A stretch of 64,000 bases of DNA from Rubrivivax sp. (GCA_027491255.1 JAIXWM010000188.1:1-64000); one strand, 5' to 3'; shown: positions 33,783 through 43,511, counted from the first letter of the stretch. Translations and numbers: made by a program. The notes: generated by a model from the letters alone, not told the origin.

Positions 33783-35435
33783 TCAGCCTCGAGCCAGCGG
33801 CGGCCCGGTGAAGGGCCGCGCCCAGGGGCCGATCGCGGCCATGTCGAACTCCACCAGCATGGCAGGCGCCGGGTCGGCTGCGGCGTCGGCCAGTTGCGCC
33901 GGCAGGCCGGCCAGCGTGCTCACGCGCCGAAAGCCCAGGCCCATGGCCGCGGCCAGGGCCTCGAAGCGCGGGGTGTGCAGGTCGGCGTACTGGCGGCGGC
34001 CGCCGTAGTCGGCGTCCTGCAGGTTGCGCAGGATGCCGTAGCCGCCGTCGTTCATCACCAGCAGCACGAGGCGGGTGCGCTCCTGCACGGCGGTGGCGAG
34101 CTCGCCCAGGTTCAGCGCCAGGCCGCCGTCGCCCACCAGGGCCCAGGTGCGGCGCTGTGGCGTTGCCACGGCGGCGCCGATGGCCATGGCCAGGCCCTGG
34201 CCGATCCCGCCGCCGGTGGCGTGCACGCCGCGCCGCACGTCGGGCAGGCGCAGCAGGCGGTTGCCCCAGGTGGCGTTGGCGATCGTCACGTCGCGCACCC
34301 AGTTGAAGTCGGCCCCGGCCACCTGCTGCACCGCGTCGGCCACCGCGTCGTAGGGGCTGACGTTGGCGCGCAGCGTGGCTTCGGCGGCGGCGCGCGCGGC
34401 GTCGGCGTCCGCGTGCAGCGCGGCATCGAAACGCACGCGGCCCTCGAGCCGGTCGGCCAGCAGGCGCAGCGTCAGCCCGGCGTCGCCGACGATGAAGTCG
34501 TCGCTCATGTAGGCGCGGTTCCAGGCCTGCGGGTCGACGTCGACCTGCCACAACGGGCGCGGCAGCTTCAACTGGTGGGTCAGCGTCTCGGGCACGCGCA
34601 GGCGCGAGCCGGCCACGAGCATCGCGTCGCAGCTGCCGAAGAAGCGCTCGATGGCGGGCTGCGAGTTGAAGGCCCCGAGCGAGCCGGATGTGCCCTCGGG
34701 CACGATGCCGCGGCCCTGCAGCGTGGTCACGACGGCCATGCCCAGGGCCATCAGGCGCTGCACCTCGGGGCGGGCGTCGCGGGCGCCGCCGCCGAGCCAG
34801 AGCACGGGCCGCCGCGCCTGGGCCAGCGCGGCGGCAAGACGGTCGATCGCCCCGGTGTCGGGCGGGCAGGGGGGCGGCACGAACGGGGCGGCGGGCTGCA
34901 GGTCGCCCCCCAGCGGCGCGCCCTGCAGGTCGATCGGGATCTCGACGCTGACCGGCCCGGTGGGCGGCGTCAGCGCGATGCGCGCAGCCTCGACCAGGGT
35001 GCCGAGCGCGGTCTGCGCCGACCACACCCTCAGCACCGCCTTGGACACTGCGCCCAGCATCGCGGTCTGGCCCACGGCCTCGTGCACGTAGGAGCGGCCG
35101 CGGTCGAGGTAGGGCACGGCCACCTGCCCGGTCAGGTGCAGCAGCGGGGTGCCCGCGGTCTGCGCCTCCACCAGCGCACCGGCGGCGTTGCCGGCACCGG
35201 TGCCTGTGCTCGTGACGGCCAGGCCCAGGCCGCCGCTGACCCGTGCCGCGGCGTCAGCCATGTTGACCGCGCCGGCCTCGCCGCGCGCCGGCACGAAGCG
35301 GATCCTGCCGCGCCGGCCCATCGCGTCCAGCAGCGGCATGTTGTGGATGGACAGCACCCCGAAGGCGCAGCGGATGCCGAGTTGCTCGAGGCAGGCGACG
35401 AGGTGGTCGCTGACGGTGGGGGTGGGCGTGCTCAT
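33783..35435 (-). CDS. Thiamine-diphosphate-dependent enzyme (acetolactate synthase-like)
   Basis: A 550-residue ThDP enzyme. The cofactor-activating Glu is in VPARGEAGAVNMAD (about 48-61); VVTTLQGRGIVPEG marks the middle domain; the ThDP-Mg motif is GDGGLALNLGELATAV...VMNDGGYG near 445-480. Family members make or cleave C-C bonds next to a keto group (acetolactate synthase, decarboxylases, sulfoacetaldehyde or glyoxylate enzymes). The substrate is unknown. It is the last gene of the leftward cluster. Confidence 0.93.
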   Translation of the reverse strand: MSTPTPTVSDHLVACLEQLGIRCAFGVLSIHNMPLLDAMGRRGRIRFVPARGEAGAVNMADAAARVSGGLGLAVTSTGTGAGNAAGALVEAQTAGTPLLHLTGQVAVPYLDRGRSYVHEAVGQTAMLGAVSKAVLRVWSAQTALGTLVEAARIALTPPTGPVSVEIPIDLQGAPLGGDLQPAAPFVPPPCPPDTGAIDRLAAALAQARRPVLWLGGGARDARPEVQRLMALGMAVVTTLQGRGIVPEGTSGSLGAFNSQPAIERFFGSCDAMLVAGSRLRVPETLTHQLKLPRPLWQVDVDPQAWNRAYMSDDFIVGDAGLTLRLLADRLEGRVRFDAALHADADAARAAAEATLRANVSPYDAVADAVQQVAGADFNWVRDVTIANATWGNRLLRLPDVRRGVHATGGGIGQGLAMAIGAAVATPQRRTWALVGDGGLALNLGELATAVQERTRLVLLVMNDGGYGILRNLQDADYGGRRQYADLHTPRFEALAAAMGLGFRRVSTLAGLPAQLADAAADPAPAMLVEFDMAAIGPWARPFTGPPLARG

Positions 35436-35633
35436 GGTGGGGGCGTTCCTGCGACGCGTCTGGGCTGGAGGGGACGTGACGGGGCGTGATGGTGGCGGGG
35501 CAGCGGCGGCGGGGCTCGGCGGATCGGGCGGGGTCGAGCCAGGCAGAGCGAGGTCGGGTGATGGGGGGCGAGATCGGTCGGTCGGTCCGGCGGGTAGGCG
35601 GGTAGGCGGGTAGGCGCGGCCCCGATCGCCCGC
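35436..35633. other. Intergenic region with a short tandem repeat
   Basis: 198 bases between a ThDP gene and an aldolase gene, both leftward. GGGTAGGC occurs three times in tandem at about 35592-35615. No promoter or terminator is evident. Confidence 0.4.
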
Positions 35634-36455
35634 TCAGCGCCGGTAATCGGTCGTCTGCGTGAGCCCCGCGTCGATCTCGCGCCGCAGCGCCGCCAGGACG
35701 GTGCGCGCGAGCTGCGGGTCGACCACCGAGCGGTGCCGGTCTTCGCGCGTGCGTTCGCGCACCGCGGGCGACAGCAGTGCGTGCGGGCCGGCGAGCGCCT
35801 GCGCGTCGCACTGGGTCTCGCAGGCGCGCTGCAGCAGCCACATCGCGAAGAAGCAGGTGGGCACGTCGGGCCCGCAGGCCAGCAGGCCGTGGTTGCGCAG
35901 GATCATCAGCGAGCGCAGGCCCAGGCTCGCGGCCAGGCGCTCCATCTCGCCGGGGTGCACCGTGATGCCCTCGAAGGGGTGGTAGGCGACCTCGCCGGTG
36001 AGCATGGCGCCGTAGAAGCTGTCGTGCGACAGGCCCTCGGCCTTGCAGGCCACGGCCATGCCGGCGCGGGTGTGCGTGTGCATGACGACGTGGGCGTCTT
36101 CGCGCGCGCGGTGCACCGCGCCGTGGACGACGAAGCCCGCGGCATTGACCGGCCACGGCGTCGGCGCCACGGGGTGGCCGTCGCGGTCCACCCGGACCAG
36201 GTTCGAGGCCGTGACCTCGTCGTAGCGCAGGCCGAAGGGGTTGATCAGGAAGTGGCGCTCGGGCCCGGGCACGCGAACCGTGATGTGGTTGAAGATCTGG
36301 TCGCACCAGCCCAGGTGGTGGACCACGCGGTACAGCCCGGCGAGCTCGATGCGCAGCGCCCACTCGGCGCTGTCCATGCCCGCGGGCGGTGGCAGGTCGG
36401 GGGCGCATGCGGCGTAGGCGTCACGTGCGGCGGGCTCGGCTTGGCGTTCGGTCAT
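35634..36455 (-). CDS. Class II aldolase/adducin family protein
   Basis: A 273-residue protein. HTHTRAGMAVACK (around 123-135) holds the two zinc His, and LMILRNHGLLACGPD the third; FNHITVRVPGPERHFLINPFG is the N-terminal substrate-side motif. Members split or decarboxylate hydroxy-keto acids (for instance, fuculose-phosphate aldolase, 3-oxo-tetronate-4-phosphate decarboxylase). This subgroup, with eukaryote adducin-like similarity, often has unknown substrates. Confidence 0.93.
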   Translation of the reverse strand: MTERQAEPAARDAYAACAPDLPPPAGMDSAEWALRIELAGLYRVVHHLGWCDQIFNHITVRVPGPERHFLINPFGLRYDEVTASNLVRVDRDGHPVAPTPWPVNAAGFVVHGAVHRAREDAHVVMHTHTRAGMAVACKAEGLSHDSFYGAMLTGEVAYHPFEGITVHPGEMERLAASLGLRSLMILRNHGLLACGPDVPTCFFAMWLLQRACETQCDAQALAGPHALLSPAVRERTREDRHRSVVDPQLARTVLAALRREIDAGLTQTTDYRR

Positions 36456-36609
36456 GCGACGGTCCTTCGGTCACGGTGCGACGGTCCCCGCGGCTGGGCT
36501 GCGCTGCCGCGCTTCGGCCCGCGCAGGCCCGTCCGCCCAGCGGGCTTCAGGCCCACCCTCGGCCCCGAGGCAGGCGCGGGGTCGCCGTCGGTCTGCCGGG
36601 CGGTGGCGA

Positions 36610-37632
36610 TCATGCGTGGCGCTCGCGGGACGATGAAGTGCCTGGCGCGGTGGACCCCTCGGCCGCGCGCCGCAGGTCGCGGCTGTGCTCGGCCGCGCGC
36701 ACCAGGTCGCGCACGAGCATGGTCGTCGGCATCGGCACCTGCAGCCGCGCCGCAAGCTCGAGCGGGGCGTCCGCGATGGCGCCGAGCTCCAGCGGCCGGC
36801 CACGCTCGAAGTCCTGCAGCATCGAGGTGCGGAAGGCTCCCAGGCGCTGGCCGACGCGGATGCGGGCCTCGGCGTCGAGCGGAAAGCGCACGCCCAGGCT
36901 GGCGCCGAGCGTCATCGTCTCGAGCATCACCTCCTTGACCACGGCGCGCAGCCCGGGCTCGCCGAAAAGCCGGTCGAGCGTTGCCCCGGTGACCACCGAC
37001 AGCGGGTTGGTGCTGAGGTTGCCCACGAGCTTGGTCCAGACCTCGTCGCGGATCGCCGGGTGCACGCGCGTGGGCAGGCCGCCGGTGTCGAGCAGCGCCG
37101 CCAGCGCCTGGACTCGCGGGCTGGTCGCGCCGTCGAGCTCGCCCAGCGTCAGCCGGTTGTCCCCGGCCTGCCGCACCCAGCCCGGCGAGACGACCTCGGC
37201 GCCGAGGTGGACGACGGCACCGATCACGCGCGGCGCCGGCAGCGCGCGCCACAGCCCGCCGCCGGGGTCGACGGCTTCGATCGGCTCGCTGGACAGCCAC
37301 CACGGCAGGCCGTTCAGCAGCGCCACCACGGTGGTCTGGTCGCCCACCAGCGGCGCCGCGGCCTCGAGCGCGCCGCGAACGTCCTGCGCCTTCACGGCCA
37401 CGAAGACGGTGTCGCAGGGACCGTGCTCCTTCAAGGCCGGCCCGACCTCGGCCACGGCGATGGACCGGCGCTCGTCGGTGGCGGCGTCGGTGTAGCGCAG
37501 GCCGGCGGCACCGATGGCGGCCAGATGCGGGCCCCGACCGGCCAGCAGCACCGGCGCGCCGGCGCGCGCCAGGCGCCAGGCGACGACGCTGCCAATCGCC
37601 CCGGCGCCGACGACGGCGATGCGCGCGGCCAT
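36610..37632 (-). CDS. Ketopantoate reductase-like 2-dehydropantoate 2-reductase family protein
   Basis: A 340-residue protein. IAVVGAGAIGSVVAWRLARAG (5-25 region) is the NADP-binding motif; AVKAQDVRGAL includes the catalytic-side Lys; WTKLVGNLSTNPLSVVTG (C-terminal domain) is the conserved lysine/asparagine motif. In a catabolic operon it more likely reduces a pathway keto acid than ketopantoate. Its start overlaps the Bug gene stop by TGATG, so they are co-translated. Length is slightly above the usual ~300. Confidence 0.9.
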   Translation of the reverse strand: MAARIAVVGAGAIGSVVAWRLARAGAPVLLAGRGPHLAAIGAAGLRYTDAATDERRSIAVAEVGPALKEHGPCDTVFVAVKAQDVRGALEAAAPLVGDQTTVVALLNGLPWWLSSEPIEAVDPGGGLWRALPAPRVIGAVVHLGAEVVSPGWVRQAGDNRLTLGELDGATSPRVQALAALLDTGGLPTRVHPAIRDEVWTKLVGNLSTNPLSVVTGATLDRLFGEPGLRAVVKEVMLETMTLGASLGVRFPLDAEARIRVGQRLGAFRTSMLQDFERGRPLELGAIADAPLELAARLQVPMPTTMLVRDLVRAAEHSRDLRRAAEGSTAPGTSSSRERHA

Positions 37633-38609
37633 CAGTCGAGCTTGATGCCGAGTTCGCGGATCACCTTGTCGAAGCGCTGCGCGTCCTCCTTCATCTCGGC
37701 GGCCATCACCTTGGGCGAGCTGCCCAGCATGACCAGGCCGCGCGCCTCGTAGGTGCGGCGGAAATCCGGCGTCGCCACGCCGTTGAGCACCTGCGCCATG
37801 CGCTCGACCAGCGCGTCGGGCGTGCGCCCCGGGGCGAAGAAGGAGAACACGGTCGACGGGATGCTGCCGGCCTTGCCGCCGGCCTCGACGATGGTCGGCA
37901 CGTCGGGCAGGTAGCTCGCGCGCCGGTCGTCGCCCACGGCCAGCATGGCCACCGGCTTTGCCTGCGTCATGCGCAGCGCCGACAGGCCGCCGGTCATGAC
38001 CGCGTGCACCTCGCCGGAGAGCACGCCGTTGATCGCCGGGGCCATGCCGGCGTAGGGGATGTAGTTGAAGCGCATGCCCTCGGACTGCGCCACCATCTCC
38101 ATGCCGATGTGGTTGACGTGCCCGTTGCCGGCGATCGCGACGTCGAGCTTCTTCGGGTTGGCCTTGGCCCAGGCGACGAAGTCGCGCCAGTTGCGCGCCG
38201 GGAAGCTCGGGCTGACGGCGACGAACAGGCGCACGCCGGCCATGTCGGTGACGGGCTTGAGCTGCGTGGCGCTGTCGTAGGGCAGCTTGTTGTAGAGCAT
38301 CGGGTTGGTGACGACGGCCAGGCGGTCGACCATCAACAGCGTCGCGCCGTCGCCCGCGGCCTTGGCGACGACGTCGGTGCCGATGATCGAGTTCGCGCCG
38401 GGGCGGTTCTCGACGATGACGGCCTTGCCGGAGGCCGCGCCCAGGCGCTGCGCGACGTCACGTGCCAGGACGTCGGGCTCGCTGCCCGGCGGGTAGGGCA
38501 CGATGATGCGGGTGTCGGCGCTCGGCCAGGCCTGGGCGAGCGCGGCCGGCACGGCGGCGACGAGGCCGGCGCACAGGCCGAGCAGCGTGATGATCGACTT
38601 CACTTTCAT
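37632..38609 (-). CDS. Bug/TctC-family solute-binding protein 4
   Basis: A 325-residue Bug protein. Sec signal about 1-26 (ITLLGLCAGLVAAVPAALA), then IIVPYPPGSEPDVLARDVAQRL, where the usual GGxxD loop is PGSEPD, and VIVENRPGANSIIGTD. The altered first loop may mean a different ligand from the other copies. It is coupled to the ketopantoate reductase-like gene downstream. Confidence 0.94.
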   Translation of the reverse strand: MKVKSIITLLGLCAGLVAAVPAALAQAWPSADTRIIVPYPPGSEPDVLARDVAQRLGAASGKAVIVENRPGANSIIGTDVVAKAAGDGATLLMVDRLAVVTNPMLYNKLPYDSATQLKPVTDMAGVRLFVAVSPSFPARNWRDFVAWAKANPKKLDVAIAGNGHVNHIGMEMVAQSEGMRFNYIPYAGMAPAINGVLSGEVHAVMTGGLSALRMTQAKPVAMLAVGDDRRASYLPDVPTIVEAGGKAGSIPSTVFSFFAPGRTPDALVERMAQVLNGVATPDFRRTYEARGLVMLGSSPKVMAAEMKEDAQRFDKVIRELGIKLD

Positions 38610-38653
38610 GGGTGTGCTCCTGGGTGGGGGTCGGGGGACGGGGTTGCGGTGCT

Positions 38654-40417
38654 TCAGGACAAGGCGGTGGCAGCACTGTGCGCCAGCGAGGGGCCGGGCG
38701 ATGATGCGGCGGTGGTCATGCCGTGGCGGTCGCTGCCCGGCGCTGGAGGCAGCCATTGCAGAAGGAAGGTCTCGAGATCGCGGGGCAGCGTGGCCAGGGG
38801 CCCGAGCGCGGCGACGTAGCGGTCCGGGCGCAGCAGCACCCAGTCGGCGCCGCTGGCGGCAAACCACAGGTGCAGTGCGTTCTCGGCGTCCTCGACGACC
38901 TCGACGCCGCGGCTGGGCGCGGCCTTCATCTGCATGGCCTGCAGTCCGCGGCTGCGCGCGGCGGCAATCACGCGGCAGCCCAGGCGCTCCAGCGCGGCGC
39001 GCAAGGCGGCCGGCAAGGCGGGGCCGGGGTCGTTCTGCCAGCACAGGAGCGCAAAGCCCGGCCCGAGCGCGTCGTCGAGCTTGACCACGCTGCCGTCGCC
39101 GCGCTCCACCGGCGGCTGGATGAACATCCGGCCCACGCGCTCGTCCAGGCGCGGTGTGGCCGCGGCCAGCACGACGCCGCGGCTGATGCGCGGCATGGGC
39201 TTGAATTTCATCTGCAGCACATAGTCGCGCACCGAGGGCAGGTTGCGCACCGCGAGCATGAATCGATCGCGCAACCAGGCCAGCAGCGGATTGGTCACAG
39301 ACAGCGCGGCCCCGAACAGGTCGGCCAGCTCGATCATCGCCTGCGCGTGGCGCTGGCGCTCGTCGTGGTAGCTCTGCAGCGCCTGCGGCTGCAGCCGGCC
39401 TTGGACCACCCAGGCCAGCTTCCAGGCGAGGTTGAAGGCGTCGCGCAGCCCGGCGTTCAGGCCCTGGCCGATCCACGGCGGCGTGATGTGCGCGGCGTCC
39501 CCGGCCAGGCAGACGCGGCCCTGCACGAAGTGGCGTGCCACGCGCGAGTTGTGGGTGTAGACGCGGGCGCGGATGACGTTCAGGCGCTCGGGGTCGGCCA
39601 CGTGCCGGCCCAGCAGCTCGCGCACCTTGGCCGGCGCCAGCATCTGCTCGCCGTCCTCGCCCGGGAAGAGCATGAACTCCCAGCGCCGCAGGCCGTAGGG
39701 CAGACGCAGGCAGACGTAGGGGCGCTCGGGCTCGCAGTGCAGCGCGGTGTAGGGCGCGTCCAGCGGGTCCTGGTCGCACTCGATCACGACCCACTTGCGC
39801 GGGTGCGTGCGGCCGTCGAAGGGGATGCGCAGCAGGCCCTCGCGCACGGTGCTGCGGCCGCCGTCGGCGGCCACCACCCAGTCGGCGCGCACCGTGCGCT
39901 CGGCCCCGCGGGCATCGCGCAGCGCCGCGTCGACGCCTGTGCCGTCCTGCGCGAGCGCGGTCAGCTCGGTGCCGAGCTCGAGGCCGACTTGCGGGAAACG
40001 CTGCAGCCCGGCGCGCAACGCGCGCTCGCCCAGCGGCTGCGAGAACAGGTTGCGCCGGCACCAGCCGAACTCGCGCGTGGACGGCAGGATCTCGGCGAAG
40101 CACTCCTTGCGCGCCGAGTACATGCGCATCGGCACGTTCTGGATCATGTCCTTCAGGAGCGCCTGCACCACGCCCGCGGCCTGGAAGGTGCGCAGGGCCT
40201 CGTCGTCCAGGCCGACGGCGCGCGGGTAGTCCAGGATCTCCAGGCTGCGCTCGACGACCAGCGTGCGCACCCCATAGGTACCCAGCAGGTTGGCGATGGT
40301 CACGCCCACCGGGCCGGCGCCGACGACGAGCACGCTCACGTGCTCGGCCGTGGCGGGCTGCGGGCCGGGCGCGCCGGCTGCCGCAGCCGTGGGAGACCGC
40401 AGATCCGGCGCACTCAC
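38654..40417 (-). CDS. FAD-dependent aromatic hydroxylase (MhpA-like)
   Basis: A 587-residue class A flavoprotein monooxygenase. FAD fold VLVVGAGPVGVTIANLLG near 30-47; ADWVVAADGGRSTVRE, the DG motif; CLAGDAAHITPPWIGQGLNAGLRDAFNLAWKL, the GD motif, typical of 3-(3-hydroxyphenyl)propionate hydroxylase. A thioredoxin-like C-terminal domain follows. It adds a hydroxyl to a phenolic ring using NAD(P)H and oxygen. It starts at GTG 40417. Next to an alpha/beta hydrolase and a VOC gene, it suggests a meta-cleavage route. Confidence 0.93.
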   Translation of the reverse strand: MSAPDLRSPTAAAAGAPGPQPATAEHVSVLVVGAGPVGVTIANLLGTYGVRTLVVERSLEILDYPRAVGLDDEALRTFQAAGVVQALLKDMIQNVPMRMYSARKECFAEILPSTREFGWCRRNLFSQPLGERALRAGLQRFPQVGLELGTELTALAQDGTGVDAALRDARGAERTVRADWVVAADGGRSTVREGLLRIPFDGRTHPRKWVVIECDQDPLDAPYTALHCEPERPYVCLRLPYGLRRWEFMLFPGEDGEQMLAPAKVRELLGRHVADPERLNVIRARVYTHNSRVARHFVQGRVCLAGDAAHITPPWIGQGLNAGLRDAFNLAWKLAWVVQGRLQPQALQSYHDERQRHAQAMIELADLFGAALSVTNPLLAWLRDRFMLAVRNLPSVRDYVLQMKFKPMPRISRGVVLAAATPRLDERVGRMFIQPPVERGDGSVVKLDDALGPGFALLCWQNDPGPALPAALRAALERLGCRVIAAARSRGLQAMQMKAAPSRGVEVVEDAENALHLWFAASGADWVLLRPDRYVAALGPLATLPRDLETFLLQWLPPAPGSDRHGMTTAASSPGPSLAHSAATALS

Positions 40418-40481
40418 GGGGCGGTCCTGCGCGCGGCGGCAGGCGGCGCGACGGCCGCGGATGACCGCGTCACGGCCCTGC

Positions 40482-41354
40482 TCACGCCACCACCCCTGGC
40501 GCCTCGACGCGCCCCTCGATCAGGAAGCTGCGCACGACGCGGTGGAAGGCCTCGGGCTGGTCGTCGTGCACGTAGTGGCCGGCGTCGGCGATCTCGACCC
40601 AGCGCACGTGCGGGTTCGCGTCCGCCATGGCCTGTGCCATCGCCGGCTGCAGGTAGTCCGAGCGCCCGCCGCGCACCACCAGCGTCGGGCAGGCGAGGGC
40701 GCGCACGTGCGGCGCGAGGTCGACCACGCGCGCCGGGTCGGGGTTCAGGCGCGTGGCGGCGATGCCGGCCAGGTCGTACTGCCAGGTGTGGCCGCCGCCT
40801 TGGCGCGGGCGCAGCATCTCGCGCAGACGCTGCTGGCGCGCAGCCTCGGTGACGCTCGGGCGCAGCGCGCGCATGTAGGCGCTGGCGGCCTCCCAGTCGT
40901 CGAAGCCGGGAGGTGTCTGCGCCAGTTCGCGCACGATGCGCGCCGCGCCGGGCGAATGCTCGAAGGCGCCCGGGCCGGCGTCCTCGACGACGAGGCGGCG
41001 CACGCGCTGCGGGTGGCGGCTCGCGAACACGATGGCGTTGATGCCGCCCATCGAATGCCCCAGCAGCTCGAAGTGCTCGAGCCCGAGCTGGTCGGCCACC
41101 GCGGCGAGGTCGGCGACGTAGGCGTCGGTGTGGTAGCGCCGCTGCGGGTCCCAGTCGCTGCGCCCGCGTCCGCGCTGGTCGAAGGCGATCACGCGGCGCT
41201 CGGGCTGCAGTGCCTGCGCGACGCCGGCGAAGGTTTCGCCGTAGCCGCGGATGCCGTGCAGCATCAGCACCGGCGGCGCCTCGGCCGGGCCCCATTCGGT
41301 GACGGCCAGCATCAGGCCGTCGACGCGCAGGTGGTGCTCGACGCGGCGGCCCAT
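40482..41354 (-). CDS. Alpha/beta hydrolase
   Basis: A 290-residue enzyme. Oxyanion HGIRGYGE near 34-41, the nucleophile elbow GHSMGG (Ser about 107), Asp near RGGRSDYLQP, and catalytic His in DAGHYVHDDQP. VIAFDQRGRGRSDWD is the usual strand-5 region. It resembles hydrolases of meta-cleavage products and lactones. The ATG at 41354 overlaps the Bug stop by one base (TGATG). Confidence 0.92.
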   Translation of the reverse strand: MGRRVEHHLRVDGLMLAVTEWGPAEAPPVLMLHGIRGYGETFAGVAQALQPERRVIAFDQRGRGRSDWDPQRRYHTDAYVADLAAVADQLGLEHFELLGHSMGGINAIVFASRHPQRVRRLVVEDAGPGAFEHSPGAARIVRELAQTPPGFDDWEAASAYMRALRPSVTEAARQQRLREMLRPRQGGGHTWQYDLAGIAATRLNPDPARVVDLAPHVRALACPTLVVRGGRSDYLQPAMAQAMADANPHVRWVEIADAGHYVHDDQPEAFHRVVRSFLIEGRVEAPGVVA

Positions 41355-42328
41355 CAGCCCTGCCCTGCCGTGAAGTTGGCGGCCTTGATGCCGGCACCGC
41401 GCTCGTCGTAGTCCTTGCGCAGCCGGGCGGCCAGGGCGCGGCTGCCCAGCGGGGCGATGTCGGCCTGCGCCTTCAGGGCCTGGATCACGGCCGGGTCCTT
41501 CAGGCCTTCGACGATGGCATCCGACAGGCGGTTGATCACCGCTGCAGGCGTGCGCGCCGAGGCCATGACCCAGGTGCCTTCGGTCAGCGTCAGCGCCGCA
41601 ACGCCCAGCTCGGCGAAGGTGGGCACGTCGGGCAGCTCGGGCAGGCGCTTCGGGCTCGTCACGCCGAGGATGCGCATCTGTCCGCCCCGGTGCGGCGGGA
41701 GCAGCTGCCCCGTGGTCGACACCATGCCCGAGATGTGCCCGCCAGCGCTGTCGGTGAGCGCGAAGTTGTTGCCGCGGTAGGGAATGTGGTTCATCGTCAC
41801 GCCCAGCGCGCGCGCCAGCGTCACGCCCATGAAGTGTGGCGACGAGCCCTGCCCCGGCGAGCCGAAGGTGGCCTTGTCGGGGTTCTGCCGGCACCACGCC
41901 ACCCACTCGGCCATCGTCGTGGCCGGAATCTTGCCGCTGATGGCAAAGGCGAAGGCGTTCTCGCAGACCTGGGCCACCGGGGTGAAGTCGGCGAAGGGGT
42001 CGTAGCCGAGGTCGGGGTAGACGTGCGGCAGGTGCACCATGGCCGAGGCCGGGCAGACCAGCAGCGCGCGGCCGTCGGGCGGTGCGGTGCGCACGCCCTG
42101 GGCGGCGAGGCGGCCGTTGGCGCCGGGGCGGTTCTCGACCGTGACGGTGCCGCCGTTGGCCCGGCCCACCGTCGCGGCCATGGTGCGCGCCACGGCGTCG
42201 GGCAGCCCGCCGGCCGGGAAGCCGACGAAGAGCTTCGTGATGTCTGCCTGGGCGAGGGCGCGCGCGGGCAGCGCGGTGGCAAGCGGCGCGGCGAGCATGG
42301 AACCGAGGAAGGTGCGGCGGTCTGTCAT
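41354..42328 (-). CDS. Bug/TctC-family solute-binding protein 5
   Basis: A 324-residue Bug protein. TDRRTFLGSMLAAPLATALPARALA is a twin-arginine-like signal. LFVGFPAGGLPDAVARTMAATV and VENRPGANGRLAAQGV are the binding motifs. The usual VPF is VGF here. ATG at 42328 follows CAGGAGAC. Fifth Bug gene in the window. Confidence 0.94.
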   Translation of the reverse strand: MTDRRTFLGSMLAAPLATALPARALAQADITKLFVGFPAGGLPDAVARTMAATVGRANGGTVTVENRPGANGRLAAQGVRTAPPDGRALLVCPASAMVHLPHVYPDLGYDPFADFTPVAQVCENAFAFAISGKIPATTMAEWVAWCRQNPDKATFGSPGQGSSPHFMGVTLARALGVTMNHIPYRGNNFALTDSAGGHISGMVSTTGQLLPPHRGGQMRILGVTSPKRLPELPDVPTFAELGVAALTLTEGTWVMASARTPAAVINRLSDAIVEGLKDPAVIQALKAQADIAPLGSRALAARLRKDYDERGAGIKAANFTAGQG

Positions 42329-42341
42329 CGGTGTCTCCTGA

Positions 42342-43511
42342 TCAGGGGTGGGGGGCGTGAGGGGGGGCGGGTGCGTCAGCGGCACCGTGGCAGGGGGGCC
42401 ATGCAGCGGTGGGCGTGCCCGCCGCGCCGAGGGGGGTCTGTGCCGCGGCGGGCGTGTGCGCTGCGCCGCCGCAGCGGTGCGCTGTGGCCGCTGCGTCCGC
42501 GGCCCCGCAGGATGCCGGCAGGCCCTGCAGCCAGGCGTCGATACGGCTGTGCACGGCCTGCGGCTGCTCGAGCATCGGGAAGTGCCCGGCCCCCGGCACG
42601 CGCACGAGCTCGAGCGCGCGCACGTGCCGCTCCAGCGCCTCGATCCACGGCGTGCGGGTGTCGGCGCCCAGCCGCACGCGCTCGTGCGCGCTGTTCATGA
42701 AGGTGCAGACGAAGGCGAGCACCGGCACGCGCAGCCGCGGCAGCACCTGCTCCATGTGCTCGACGTCCCAGGCGGCGAAGTCCGGCATCAGCTTGCGCGC
42801 CACCTCGGGCGGCAGGGCGCGGGCGCGCTCGACCATGCGGTCGCGCATGGCGTCGAAGGCTGGGTCGTAGAACATCTGACCGAAGCCGCGCGCGGCGCGT
42901 TCCATGGGTGCGGCGCTCTCGTACAGGGCCGCGGCGCGTGCGCGTGCCTGCGCGGCCAGCGCCTGGCGTTCGGCGGCGCCGGCATCGCCCAGCAGGCGTG
43001 GCGTCAGGTAGGCGCCGTCGACGAGCACCAGGCCGCGCAGCCTCGGCAGCAAGACGGCGTGCGGCTCGGCGTCCGCGTCCTGCTCGCCTTGCCCGCCGGG
43101 GGAGAGGCGCTGAAGACCGGACGGTGGCGGCGCGGTTCCGGGGTTGAGGCGCAAGGCCGGCGGCTCCTGCGCCCGGGTCCCTACCGCCGCTTGGAGCGCG
43201 ACGCGGCAGCCCATGCTGTGGGCGATCAGCACCACGTCGTCCAGCGCCAGCGCGGCGCAGAGGTCGCGCACGATGCGCGCGTAGGCCTGGATGCCGATGG
43301 CCGCGGGCCCGGCGGGCGAGGCGCCGTGGCCCGGCAGGTCCAGGGCGATGCAGCGGTGGCGCCCGGCAAAGTGCGCGACCGAACCCACCCAGTCGGCCTG
43401 GCTGCACAGCGCGCCGTGCAACCACACCAGCGCCGGCCCGCCGCGGCCCGTGTCGGCGTAGGCCACCCGCGCGAGCGGGTGGTCGAGGAACTGGAGCGCC
43501 GGGGCGGTCAT
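42342..43511 (-). CDS. Alpha/beta hydrolase with low-complexity C-terminal tail
   Basis: A 389-residue protein. LVWLHGALCSQADW is the oxyanion segment, LIAHSMGCRVALQ the nucleophile elbow (Ser near 97), VPGAGHFPMLEQP the catalytic His. After the fold closes near residue 330, about 60 residues of Ala/Pro/Thr-rich repeats with scattered Cys and His (CGAADAAATAHRCGGAAHTP) follow. There is also an insertion near 110-150. The tail is probably disordered, or the true stop has been lost by a frame change. Confidence 0.85.
   Translation of the reverse strand: MTAPALQFLDHPLARVAYADTGRGGPALVWLHGALCSQADWVGSVAHFAGRHRCIALDLPGHGASPAGPAAIGIQAYARIVRDLCAALALDDVVLIAHSMGCRVALQAAVGTRAQEPPALRLNPGTAPPPSGLQRLSPGGQGEQDADAEPHAVLLPRLRGLVLVDGAYLTPRLLGDAGAAERQALAAQARARAAALYESAAPMERAARGFGQMFYDPAFDAMRDRMVERARALPPEVARKLMPDFAAWDVEHMEQVLPRLRVPVLAFVCTFMNSAHERVRLGADTRTPWIEALERHVRALELVRVPGAGHFPMLEQPQAVHSRIDAWLQGLPASCGAADAAATAHRCGGAAHTPAAAQTPLGAAGTPTAAWPPCHGAADAPAPPHAPHP

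Noticed and set aside
36454..36636. Small plus-strand gene between aldolase and PanE-like genes
   Set aside because: Arg/Ala-rich frame without ribosome site or similarity; intergenic shadow.
26486..42328. A full tripartite tricarboxylate transporter
   Set aside because: Only TctC-like binding proteins are present; no multi-span TctA or TctB gene lies in the window.
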